Positions 1 to 8,157 of a stretch of 64,000 nt of DNA are shown here, one piece after another. Within the stretch, counting starts at the first letter, position 1. Every line of letters begins with the position of its first letter. The notes under the pieces are model-generated. The model saw only the letters and a list, made by a program, of their open reading frames with translations, made no database searches and was not told the origin of the DNA. Source of the DNA: Desulfovibrio sp. A2 (GTDB lineage: Bacteria > Desulfobacterota > Desulfovibrionia > Desulfovibrionales > Desulfovibrionaceae); contig NZ_AGFG01000061.1 of NCBI RefSeq assembly GCF_000226255.1, positions 194,046-258,045 of the forward strand. Reading direction: 5' to 3'. A program made the position numbers and the translations under genes.

Positions 1-1192
1 AATTGCGCTGCGCTGGCGGAACCGCTTCCTGGGCATCGACGGGCTTGGCGACGCCGTTGGCCAGCGCCTCGCGGGTCAGGCTGGGGGGGCCGATCCGCCC
101 ATCGGACAGCACGGGCACATCGAAGGCGATGTACCCGATGACCAGGGGCCGCTCGAAGGTTTCGCGCAGGGCCACGCTGCGCGATGTCGCCAACTGGAAC
201 GCCACCGCGCCGCGCGGCATTGCGGCGGTCTTGGCCAGGGTGGCGTTGACCTTGTCCGTCAGGGTGGTGAGTTGCCCGTCCCCGGTGCTGCCCGCAGTTT
301 GGGGAGCCGCACCGGCATCAACATCCTGTGCCTTTCCTGCCGCCAGCGCGCCGCCGAAGCTGCCATCGCTCTGGATGCCCACATCCACGGCGCCGGTCAG
401 GTAGACCCGGTTCACCACGCGCAAATAGATGGGAGTGGGGAAATGGGCCTGCACGAGGTAGCGGAGGCTCGCCTGCACGTCACGACGGTTCGCCCAGTTG
501 CGCAGGATGTCGTCCATGGATTGCAGTTGCAGGCCGTAGGTGAAGGCGTCCTTGATGATGACCTGGCCGCTGGCCTTGCTGCCCGCGAGAAGGCCGAGCG
601 CCATCGGCAGCCCGCTGATGGGCACGGCAAGGTCCAACTTGCCGCCCGCATCCACCGAAAAACTGTAAGCGGGAAAGAAGGCCAACGGCAGGGTGGCGTT
701 GGCGAACCCTTCGGTCAGCGCATCGGCCCGCGCGGATAGCGTGTCGGGCGGCATTGCGCCGCTGCCGCCGGAATCTGCGGGTTGCGTCGTGTTGGAGGCA
801 GGCTTGCCGATGGACATGGCTTCCGCGCTGTCCCTGCGGGGCACGGGGTGGGGCACCCTGGCAAAGGGATGGGCGAGGAATGTGGGCACGTACCCCATGG
901 AGTAGTGCAGGCGGATGAGGTAAGGATCAAGGCGCTGGTACGACTGATCCAACGGCAGGTAGCCCTTGGCTTTGTACTCCTTGGCCTGTTCGGGCAGGGG
1001 TTGGGTTACCAGGAACACGTCTCCCGGTTCCAGGTCCTCGCGCGGCGGGTAGACGGGGATGACTTGGCTTGCGCGGATGGTCATGCACCAATCGCTGGCC
1101 ACCGACTCCACCTGCCTGTACCGTGCGTGGCCGCATCCTGCCGCCAGCAGGGCCAGCCCGAGCAACACCCCGTACCGTAGTCTGTGCCGCAT
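1..1192 (-). CDS. Putative lipoprotein of unknown function, C-terminus cut by window edge
   Basis: The frame opens at an ATG after a good ribosome site (AAGGAGG, 6 bases away) and stays open to base 2, giving 397 visible residues with no stop. The N-terminus is a lipoprotein signal: a short basic start, a hydrophobic stretch, then L-A-A-G-C at residues 20-24, so the mature protein should be lipid-anchored from Cys24. The rest is soluble, with no further membrane segment and no motif I recognise. A middle part resembles all-beta outer-membrane-associated proteins (alternating hydrophobic pattern), but that is only an impression. It is divergent from the Cys-rich gene at 1375. Function unknown. 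Confidence 0.75.
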   Translation of the reverse strand, partial: MRHRLRYGVLLGLALLAAGCGHARYRQVESVASDWCMTIRASQVIPVYPPREDLEPGDVFLVTQPLPEQAKEYKAKGYLPLDQSYQRLDPYLIRLHYSMGYVPTFLAHPFARVPHPVPRRDSAEAMSIGKPASNTTQPADSGGSGAMPPDTLSARADALTEGFANATLPLAFFPAYSFSVDAGGKLDLAVPISGLPMALGLLAGSKASGQVIIKDAFTYGLQLQSMDDILRNWANRRDVQASLRYLVQAHFPTPIYLRVVNRVYLTGAVDVGIQSDGSFGGALAAGKAQDVDAGAAPQTAGSTGDGQLTTLTDKVNATLAKTAAMPRGAVAFQLATSRSVALRETFERPLVIGYIAFDVPVLSDGRIGPPSLTREALANGVAKPVDAQEAVPPAQRN

Positions 1193-1374
1193 GGAGTCCT
1201 CCTTGGTGAGAAAGGGGGACGCCGGCCTTTTCCGGCATCTATGCGCCGATTCGCATGGCGAATATCGTTTTGCAATTAGAATGTGGGCGTGGGCAAGATA
1301 TCTCCGGCCGTCTGTCGACGCACATGGTTTTTCTGTAATATTTCGCACTACATGATGGACTTCGAGGAACACCC

Positions 1375-1827
1375 ATGACCGAACCCGCCCCCCTGCACCT
1401 CGTGGCCCCCTGCGGGCTGGACTGTTCGCGCTGCGTCAACTGCGGCGAAGGCCAGGTGGCCGCACACGCAAAGGCCATCCGCGATATCCTCGGCCCCAGC
1501 TTCGGCCCGTTCGCTGAACGGCTTGCGGCCATGAACCCGGCCCTGGCCGAGTACCCGGCCTTTGCCCGCGTGCTGGATGCGCTGGCGGAGGGTACGTGCC
1601 CCGGCTGCAAGACCGAGCGCCGCACCTGCCTGCCCACCTGCAAGGTGGCTGGGTGCGCCGCCGCGCGCGGACTGGACTTTTGCGCCGACTGCGCGGACTA
1701 CCCCTGCGCCGACACCGGTCTGCCGCCCCGGCTGGAGCAGAAGTGGCGCGCCTGCAACGACCACATCCGCGCGGCGGGGCGCGACGCCTTCCTGCGCGCC
1801 CTTGCCGAAACGCCCCGCTACCTGTAG
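1375..1827 (+). CDS. Cysteine-rich DUF3795-type protein
   Basis: A 150-residue protein with about a dozen cysteines in the spacing typical of DUF3795 proteins. It starts with an A-P-C-G-L-D-C-x-x-C-x-x-C cluster at residues 11-20, then C-x-G-C (about 78-81), further single Cys, and C-A-D-C-A-D-Y-P-C near residue 104. The family is thought to bind metal (zinc or an iron-sulfur cluster); the reaction is unknown. The ATG follows GAGGAACACCC. It is a single gene between the divergent lipoprotein and cobA-hemD, with a TAATAT -10-like box at 1336-1341 upstream. The call rests on the Cys pattern only. Confidence 0.6.
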   Translation: MTEPAPLHLVAPCGLDCSRCVNCGEGQVAAHAKAIRDILGPSFGPFAERLAAMNPALAEYPAFARVLDALAEGTCPGCKTERRTCLPTCKVAGCAAARGLDFCADCADYPCADTGLPPRLEQKWRACNDHIRAAGRDAFLRALAETPRYL

Positions 1828-1861
1828 GCTGCGGCGCGCAAGAGTTTGGATTTTTTTAGGT

Positions 1862-1884
1862 GAAATAACGCAAAAGTTTATTTC
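1862..1884. promoter_or_regulatory. Inverted repeat upstream of cobA-hemD
   Basis: GAAATAA and TTATTTC form perfect 7-bp arms around a 9-base spacer, 37 bases before the cobA-hemD start. It lies in a short AT-rich stretch preceded by a T-run, so it could be an operator or a small hairpin in the leader. The bound factor is unknown. Confidence 0.4.
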
Positions 1885-1920
1885 GCGTCCGTACTCGGCG
1901 CGCCATATACCGGAGGAAGG

Positions 1921-3432
1921 ATGAAGGTCTATCTCATCGGCGCGGGGCCCGGCGACCCCGGCCTGCTCACGCTCAAGGGCAAGCGCATCCTCGAATCGGC
2001 GGACGTCATCGTTTACGACTACCTCGCCAACGACGCGTTCCTCGCCTATGCCAAGCCCGGCGCGGAAATCATCTACGTGGGCAAGAAGGGCGGCGACCAC
2101 ACCCTGTCGCAGGACGGCATCAACCGCCTGATCGTGGACAAGGCCAAGGAAGGCAAGACCGTGGCTCGCCTGAAGGGCGGCGACCCGTACATGTTCGGGC
2201 GCGGCGGCGAAGAGGCCGAAGAACTTCTGGATGCCGGGGTGCCCTTCGAGGAAGTGCCCGGCGTCACCAGCGCCGTGGCCGGTCCCGCTTACGCGGGCAT
2301 ACCGCTGACGCACCGCTCCTACTCCTCGTCCGTGTCATTCATCACCGGGCACGAAGACCCCACCAAACCCGGCTCGGTGCACAACTGGAAGGCCCTGGCC
2401 GACAGCGCGAGCACCCTGGTCTTCTTCATGGGCATGAAGAACCTGCCCGAAATCTCGCGCAAGCTCATCGAGGCGGGCATGCCTGCGGAAACCCCGGCCG
2501 CGCTGGTGCACTGGGGCACCACCGCCCGCCACCGCAGCCTTGTGGCCACCATCGCCACCCTGCCGCAAGAAGGACCCAAGCACGGCTTCACCAATCCCTC
2601 GCTCATCGTGGTGGGCGGGGTGGTCAACCTGCACGATCGGTTGAACTGGTTCGAGCAGAAGCCCCTGCTGGGTCAGGGCGTGGTGGTCACCCGCGCGCGC
2701 GAGCAGGCCAGCGGCCTGGCCGAGGCCCTGCGCGAACTGGGCGCCGACGTGGTGCAGTTTCCCACCATCGAGATCATTCCCCTTGCCGACTACGCCCCGG
2801 TGGACGCGGCCATCCGCGATCTGCCCGGCTATGACTGGGTGGTGTTCACCTCGGTCAACGGCGTGAAGCACTTCTGGAACCGCCTTGCCGCGTGCGGGCA
2901 GGATTCGCGCGCGCTGGCCGGGCGCAAGGTGGCCGCCATCGGCCCCGCCACCGCCGACGTGCTGCGGACAAAGGGCATCGAGCCGGACTTCATCCCCGAA
3001 AAGTACGTGGCTGAAGGCGTGGTGGAAGGCATGCTGGCGCGCGGCATGGGCGGCAAGCGCGTGCTGCTGCCCCGCGCCCGCGAGGCGCGCGAGGTGCTGC
3101 CCGACGAACTACGCAAGGCCGGGGCCGTGGTGGACGTGCTGCCGGTGTATGAAACCGTGCCCAGCACCGCCCGCAAGGACGACGTGCTGGCCCGCATGCA
3201 GGAAGGGCGCATCCATTGCGTGACCTTCGGCTCCTCGTCCACGGTGGACAACTTCTTCTCGCTGGTGCCCGTGGACATGGTGAAGGCCCACCCCGAGGTG
3301 AAGCTGGCCTGCATCGGTCCCGTCACCCGCAAGACGCTGGAAGGCTACGGCCTGACCTGCCACATCCAGCCCGAGGACTTCACCATCCCCGCGCTGGTGG
3401 ATGAGCTGGTCAAGCGGTTGCCTGATCTGTAG
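1921..3432 (+). CDS. cobA-hemD: Uroporphyrinogen-III C-methyltransferase / uroporphyrinogen-III synthase fusion
   Basis: A 503-residue bifunctional enzyme. Residues 1-245 are SUMT, which methylates uroporphyrinogen III twice to precorrin-2. The SAM-binding GAGPGDP is at 7-13, GGDPYMFGRGGEE at 87-99, and VPGVTSAVAGPAYAGIPLTHR at 112-132. Residues about 250-503 are uroporphyrinogen-III synthase (HemD), beginning with a VVVTRARE strand and containing VVFTSVNGV and VTFGSSS. The enzyme therefore makes and then methylates the ring, feeding siroheme for sulfite reductase and the siroheme-derived route to heme and cobalamin. This fusion is known from Desulfovibrio. The ATG follows GGAGGAAGG. It appears to be transcribed alone. 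Confidence 0.96.
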   Translation: MKVYLIGAGPGDPGLLTLKGKRILESADVIVYDYLANDAFLAYAKPGAEIIYVGKKGGDHTLSQDGINRLIVDKAKEGKTVARLKGGDPYMFGRGGEEAEELLDAGVPFEEVPGVTSAVAGPAYAGIPLTHRSYSSSVSFITGHEDPTKPGSVHNWKALADSASTLVFFMGMKNLPEISRKLIEAGMPAETPAALVHWGTTARHRSLVATIATLPQEGPKHGFTNPSLIVVGGVVNLHDRLNWFEQKPLLGQGVVVTRAREQASGLAEALRELGADVVQFPTIEIIPLADYAPVDAAIRDLPGYDWVVFTSVNGVKHFWNRLAACGQDSRALAGRKVAAIGPATADVLRTKGIEPDFIPEKYVAEGVVEGMLARGMGGKRVLLPRAREAREVLPDELRKAGAVVDVLPVYETVPSTARKDDVLARMQEGRIHCVTFGSSSTVDNFFSLVPVDMVKAHPEVKLACIGPVTRKTLEGYGLTCHIQPEDFTIPALVDELVKRLPDL

Positions 3433-3657
3433 GCGGGTTTGAATGGGGGCGGCGCGGTGCGCGCTGCCCGGCGATCGCCCTGTTCCGCCTGTTCGTTTGC
3501 CCCGCCGGTGCAGGACCATGCGCCAGTGCGACACCATTTGACAGGCGGAACGTCCCGTGTTGTGAGGAATGCGTGACCGGAGTGATCCAGTCCGCAATCC
3601 CGCCCGGCCCCGCGCCGGGCGCGGCATCCTTACGGACACACAAGGGAGGGACCCCGC

Positions 3658-4101
3658 ATGGGCATCGTACGCGCCGTCTGCATCAGCGACAGAAAGGGTG
3701 AACGCAAGCGGGTGGTGGATTCCATCACCCTGCTCGAGGATTACGGCGTGGCGGACGACGTGCACGCGGGCAGCGGCAGGCAGGTCAGCCTGCTGGCCGT
3801 GGAGAGCGTGGACGTGATGCGCCCGCGCATGCCGGAACTGGCGGCGGGCGACTTCGCGGAAAACATCCTGGTGGAAGGGCTGCCCCTGACCCTGTGCAAG
3901 GTGGGCGACCGGCTCACCGCCGGGCCGGACATCCTTCTGGAAATCACCCAGATCGGCAAGACCTGTCATTCCAAGTGCAACATCCACAAGACCGTGGGCT
4001 TCTGCATCATGCCCACGGAAGGGGTGTTCGCGCGGGTGCTGCGCGGCGGCGTGCTGCGCCCCGGCGACGCCGTGGACATGGCGAAAGAGGCGAAAGGCTA
4101 G
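3658..4101 (+). CDS. MOSC-domain protein
   Basis: A 147-residue stand-alone MOSC domain (molybdenum cofactor sulfurase C-terminal fold). It has the family's opening strand, RQVSLLAVES, GDFAENI, a GD-R/L-x-G segment, and the late Cys-bearing ITQIGKTCHSKCNI (about 100-113). In related proteins the conserved Cys is thought to handle sulfur or a pterin-bound metal; here the substrate is unknown. Stand-alone MOSC proteins of this length are common in sulfate reducers. The ATG follows AGGGAGGGACC. It precedes purN by 86 bases but has no obvious functional link to it. Confidence 0.85.
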   Translation: MGIVRAVCISDRKGERKRVVDSITLLEDYGVADDVHAGSGRQVSLLAVESVDVMRPRMPELAAGDFAENILVEGLPLTLCKVGDRLTAGPDILLEITQIGKTCHSKCNIHKTVGFCIMPTEGVFARVLRGGVLRPGDAVDMAKEAKG

Positions 4102-4187
4102 CCCCGCAAGGGGCGCGCCCCCGCCTGCCTGTCCGCTGGTCCGCTGGTCTGGGCAACCGCTCGTCCGCCCTTTCGGCAAGGAGCCTC

Positions 4188-4871
4188 ATGACGCTGCAAC
4201 TGGCCGTGCTGGCCTCCGGCAACGGGTCGAACCTGCAAGCCATCCTCGACCGCATCGCCGATGGCGCACTGGACGCGAAGGTGCGCCTTGTGCTGTGCAA
4301 CAAGCCCGATGCCCGCGCCCTTGCGCGCGCCCGCGCTGCGGGCGTGGCGCATCTGGCCCTTGCCCCGGCGGACCATCCGGACCGCGAATCCTTCGACGCC
4401 GCCATGGTGGCGGCCATCCGGGAACATGGCGCGGACACCGTGGTGCTGGCAGGGTACATGCGCCTGCTCACGCCGGGCTTTCTGGCGGCGTTTTCCGGCC
4501 GGGTGGTGAACATCCATCCGGCGCTGCTGCCCAGCTTTCCGGGGTTGCGCGGCGCGGCGGACGCCCAGGACTATGGCGTGACCCTGGCCGGGTGCACCGT
4601 GCATTTCGTGGACGAGCAGGTGGACCACGGCGCGGTCATCGTGCAGGCGGCCGTGCCGGTGCATGCGGGCGAGCCGCTGGATGATCTGAAGGCGCGGATT
4701 CACGCCATGGAGCACCGCATTTATCCGCAGGCCTTGCAGTGGCTGGCCGAGGGGCGGGTGCGGCAGGAGGGCCGGGTGGTGCGGGTGTTGCCGCGCCTTG
4801 ACGGCAAGGCCGTCGCGGGCATCCCCGACGGACCGTGGTTGGTGTGGCCGCCGCTGGAGTCGGGCTTTTAG
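4188..4871 (+). CDS. purN: Phosphoribosylglycinamide formyltransferase
   Basis: GAR transformylase (227 residues) transfers a formyl group from 10-formyl-tetrahydrofolate to GAR in purine synthesis. It begins with the strand LAVLASGNGSNLQAI (phosphate-binding, 5-19). Catalytic residues are visible as N108-I-H110 in VVNIHPALLPSFPG and D146 in VDHG, matching N106/H108/D144 of the E. coli enzyme. The start chosen is the ATG after AAGGAGCCTC; an upstream open frame overlaps the MOSC gene and lacks a ribosome site. The last 25 residues (GRVVRVLPRLDG and on) are a slightly long tail. A structured repeat follows the stop. Confidence 0.95.
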   Translation: MTLQLAVLASGNGSNLQAILDRIADGALDAKVRLVLCNKPDARALARARAAGVAHLALAPADHPDRESFDAAMVAAIREHGADTVVLAGYMRLLTPGFLAAFSGRVVNIHPALLPSFPGLRGAADAQDYGVTLAGCTVHFVDEQVDHGAVIVQAAVPVHAGEPLDDLKARIHAMEHRIYPQALQWLAEGRVRQEGRVVRVLPRLDGKAVAGIPDGPWLVWPPLESGF

Positions 4872-4885
4872 ACGTCCACACTCCG

Positions 4886-5000
4886 TCTTTTGCCCTCCGG
4901 CTGCGTCAGATTTCGTCTTTTACTCCGGTCACGTACGGCAAAAGTACGCTCCCTTCGTAAAAGACTCATCTTCCTTGCCGGAGAACGAAAATCCTGTCGT
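4886..5000 (+). repeat. Structured intergenic repeat, copy 1 (after purN)
   Basis: The element contains a 9-bp stem GTCTTTTAC (4915-4923) / GTAAAAGAC (4957-4965). The loop of that stem holds two GTAC tetramers separated by 7 bases, then GCTCCC. Outside it lie an outer CTCCGGC...GCCGGAG pair and flanking CTTTTGCCC and TTCCTTGCC. The same layout, with different stem bases (compensatory changes), is found at 60008-60125 after fabI. It looks like a mobile or structured 3'-UTR element rather than chance; there is no coding potential. Confidence 0.65.
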
Positions 5001-5079
5001 GTGACCGGCGCGTAACCGCGCGGGTTTCGTTTCTCACCATCTATTCAAGATAGTGGGCAAATCACCAGCCCTTCCCGTC

Positions 5080-5691
5080 ATGCTATACAATCTCTTCGCC
5101 CTGTTCGGCCTGTGCATGGTGGGCCGCATGAGTCCCGGCCCGGACATGATGCTGCTGGTGCGCCACGGCGCGGGCGGCCCCACGCGCGCGGCCTATGCCT
5201 GCGTTCTGGGCATCTGTCTTGGGCTTACCTTTCACGTGACCTGGGCGGTGCTGGGCACCGGCCTGTTGCAGGGCAGCCCCCGCACGTTTCAGGCGGTGCA
5301 GTTGGCCGGGGCCGGGTATCTGGCCTGGGTGGGGTGGAAGGCCTTGCGGGCGCGGGCCGACGAAGAGGGCGAGGACGCCGCGCCGCCCACCCTGCGCGAG
5401 GGCTTTCGCGACGGGCTGTTCTGCAACTTGCTGAACCCCAAGGTGACGCTGTTCATCCTCTCGGTGTTCACGCAGTTCGTGGCCCCCGGCACGCCCACGG
5501 GCGAGCGGGTGGCCTACGGCGCGGTCATCGTGCTGGAGGCGCTGGTGGGCTGGACCATCTTCGTGCGCTTTCTGGACACCGCGCCCATGCGCCGCTTCTA
5601 CGAGCGGCACGGCCTGCATCTGGTGCGGCTTACCGGCGCGCTGCTGCTGTTGCTGGCGGGGTGGAGCGTGGTGTCCTTCCTGCGCGGGTAG
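5080..5691 (+). CDS. LysE/RhtB-family amino-acid exporter
   Basis: An inner-membrane protein of about 203 residues with six hydrophobic segments. It has the family signature SPGPDMMLLVRHG near the N-terminus and NLLNPKVTLFILSVFTQF in the middle. The family exports amino acids such as lysine, homoserine or threonine; the substrate cannot be told here. The ATG at 5080 gives the usual family length. An in-frame GTG at 5053 would add nine residues, and neither start has a strong ribosome site. It is convergent with the kinase gene that ends at 5842. Confidence 0.88.
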   Translation: MLYNLFALFGLCMVGRMSPGPDMMLLVRHGAGGPTRAAYACVLGICLGLTFHVTWAVLGTGLLQGSPRTFQAVQLAGAGYLAWVGWKALRARADEEGEDAAPPTLREGFRDGLFCNLLNPKVTLFILSVFTQFVAPGTPTGERVAYGAVIVLEALVGWTIFVRFLDTAPMRRFYERHGLHLVRLTGALLLLLAGWSVVSFLRG

Positions 5692-5841
5692 GGCTGCCGC
5701 CGGATGGCCCGCCCGTCCGTGAGCCTCTCGTCCTTGGATGTCTCGCCTTTTGCCCTCTCGCTCCCGGTGCTCTCGTCGGTGGACAGGCCGCGCCGCAGGT
5801 TGCGGGGGCGCATCTGCCGGCTGCGCACCGGGCCTCGTCCG

Positions 5842-8157
5842 CTACATCTGGCAACCGGGAAATTCCGGCGGCGGGGGCGGCGCAGCGCATTCGCCGGTGG
5901 GCAGCGGCAGGCGGACGATGAAGGTGGTGCCCCGGCCCGCCTCCGACGTCACGTCGAAGGTGCCCCCGTGGTTGCGGGTGACGATGAAGTAGGACACCGA
6001 CAGGCCAAGCCCGGTGCCCACGCCCACCTCCTTGGTGGTGAAGAACGGCTCGAACACCCGCCGCCGCACCTCTTCCGGCATGCCGGTGCCGTTGTCCTGC
6101 ACTTCTAACCGTACGCAGGCCCCGTCCACCCTGGTGCGCAGCACGATGCGCGGCTCTTCGCGCGTGGCCCCGCCCTGCGCGGCGATGGCCTGCGCGGCGT
6201 TGCGCAGCAGGTTCAGCATCACCTGGGATATCTCCTGTTCCGAGCAGACCACCGGCGGCAGGTCGGGCGCATAGTCGCGCACGATGGTGATGTTGCGGAA
6301 GTCGTAGCGCTTCTTCAGGTCGTAGTCGCTGGCGGCGATGTCCACCGTGCGGTCCAGCAGGGGGTGCAGGTCCACCGTGGTGCGGCGGTCGCCGCTGGCG
6401 CGGCTGAATTCCAGCATGTTGGTGATGATGTGGGCGGCCCGGCACCCCGCCTCGCGGATGCTTTCCAGGAATTCCATGATCCGCCGTTCGGTGAGGTACG
6501 CGCGGATCACCGGCAGCGAACAGCCCAGCCGCTGCGCCGCCTCTTCGTTGGCGGGCAAGCCGTCGGCCAGCCTGCGCTGGATGTTCTGGGCCCCCTGCAG
6601 GATGGCCCCCAGCGGGTTGTTGATCTCGTGCGCCATGCCCGCCGCCAGCCCGCCCACGGAAAGCATCTTTTCCGACTGCACCAGCACTTCTTCCATGCGC
6701 ACCCGCTCGGTCACGTCGTCGATGCGCAGCACGCCGCCGTCCGTGGCGCCGTCGCCGGTCACGTTGCCGGTCACCTCGCTGTTCATGGGGTACAGGGAAA
6801 CGTCTTCGTACCGGTAGTGTCCCTCGTGCAGGGTGACCACCCGTTCGCGGTCCACCGGAATGCGGCGGGCCAGCGCGGTGGCCAGCCGGATGGCCACGTC
6901 CGCGTAGCCGGGCAGCAGTTCGGCCAGGGGCATGCCCGCGGGCGTCACGGCGTGCCCGGTGCGGCGCAGCGCCGCCGGGTTCATGCGCACCGTGCGGCAG
7001 TGCCCGTCCAGGGCGATGATGGCCGAGGGCATGGCGTCCATCATCTGCTGCACGTAGGTGCGGGTGCGGCGCAGGGCGGCCTCGCGCTGGCGCACCGTGG
7101 CGGCCATGTCGCGGAATTCGCGGTCCACCTCGGCCAGTTCCGCAAGCCGGTTGCCGTCCGGGGGCGGCAGGTCGTAGCTGCCGCCCGAAACCAGCCGGAT
7201 GGACTGGCAGAACGCCGTCAGCGGCCGGGCCAGGGTCCATTCCAGCTCGGCCAGCAGCGACACGGCGAACACCGTCAGCAACACCGTGAGCAACAGCAGG
7301 AAGATGGCCATCTCGCGGGCCACCTCGGCCAGCACGGCCGCTTGCCGCTTCAGGGTGATGATGGTCCAGCCCGGCCCGTCAACCTCGGCCGTGCAGGCGA
7401 ACCACGCTTCCCCGTCCAGCCGTATCCGGTGCACGGACCCGTCGTCGCGGCGGGGGGCGTCCCCCCTCGCGGCAAGGCCGAAGAAGGGCAGATGGCCGAT
7501 GTTTTCCTGGCGCTGCACGCGGGTCAGGTCGGGGTGGGCGATGAGGTTGCCGTAGGCGTCGGCCAGCAGCACCGCGCCATCCTCGCCGGGCAGCAGGTGC
7601 TGCACGTGGTCCTGCAACTGGTTCAGACGCAGCGCGCCCACCAGTTGGCCGCCGCCCTCAAGAGTCTCGCTGATGTACACCACCACTTCGCCGGTGTCGG
7701 GCAGGGGGGCCGGGCTGCCGAGCATGTAGCCGTGCCCGCCCGGATTCTGCCCCGCATGGTCCCGCAGGACCGGAAAGTCCACCATGACCGGCCCGTCGGG
7801 CAGCGAGAAGACCACCCGCCGCGAGGCGTCGAGCAGCATGACCCGCGCGAAGTACTGGCGCGTGGCGCGCCTGCGCCCCAGTTCCTCGGCCACGCGGGCG
7901 GGCGAGGGCGAGGCGGGCAGCGCCGACGCCAGCCGGCTCAGGGACAGGGCGGCGTTGTCCACGTGTTCTTCGATGTAGTGGGCCAGCGTGGCCGTGAGCA
8001 GGGCGCTTTGCCGCTCGAAGTCGGCCGTGCGGCCGAGAAAGGCGAAGGTCCCCGCGAAGGCCAGGACGCACAGGGCAAGCAGCGCCAGCCACACCAGCAG
8101 CCGGGTATGCAGCAGGCGGCGCAGCGTGCGTGACGTGGCGGCGGGTGCGGCGTTCAT
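5842..8157 (-). CDS. Membrane sensor histidine kinase (Cache-HAMP-PAS-HisKA-HATPase)
   Basis: A 771-residue kinase. TM1 is at about 18-40, a periplasmic Cache-like sensor at 45-280, and TM2 at 284-304. HAMP follows to about 360, PAS at 370-485, and HisKA with the phosphorylated His510 in AAGMAHEINNPLGA. The ATPase domain has the N-box LLRNAAQAI, DNGTGMP and GTGLGLSVS. Its start codon overlaps the stop of the upstream binding-protein gene by 4 bases (ATGA), so the two are translationally coupled and probably sense together. No response regulator is adjacent. Ligand and target genes are unknown. Confidence 0.92.
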   Translation of the reverse strand: MNAAPAATSRTLRRLLHTRLLVWLALLALCVLAFAGTFAFLGRTADFERQSALLTATLAHYIEEHVDNAALSLSRLASALPASPSPARVAEELGRRRATRQYFARVMLLDASRRVVFSLPDGPVMVDFPVLRDHAGQNPGGHGYMLGSPAPLPDTGEVVVYISETLEGGGQLVGALRLNQLQDHVQHLLPGEDGAVLLADAYGNLIAHPDLTRVQRQENIGHLPFFGLAARGDAPRRDDGSVHRIRLDGEAWFACTAEVDGPGWTIITLKRQAAVLAEVAREMAIFLLLLTVLLTVFAVSLLAELEWTLARPLTAFCQSIRLVSGGSYDLPPPDGNRLAELAEVDREFRDMAATVRQREAALRRTRTYVQQMMDAMPSAIIALDGHCRTVRMNPAALRRTGHAVTPAGMPLAELLPGYADVAIRLATALARRIPVDRERVVTLHEGHYRYEDVSLYPMNSEVTGNVTGDGATDGGVLRIDDVTERVRMEEVLVQSEKMLSVGGLAAGMAHEINNPLGAILQGAQNIQRRLADGLPANEEAAQRLGCSLPVIRAYLTERRIMEFLESIREAGCRAAHIITNMLEFSRASGDRRTTVDLHPLLDRTVDIAASDYDLKKRYDFRNITIVRDYAPDLPPVVCSEQEISQVMLNLLRNAAQAIAAQGGATREEPRIVLRTRVDGACVRLEVQDNGTGMPEEVRRRVFEPFFTTKEVGVGTGLGLSVSYFIVTRNHGGTFDVTSEAGRGTTFIVRLPLPTGECAAPPPPPEFPGCQM

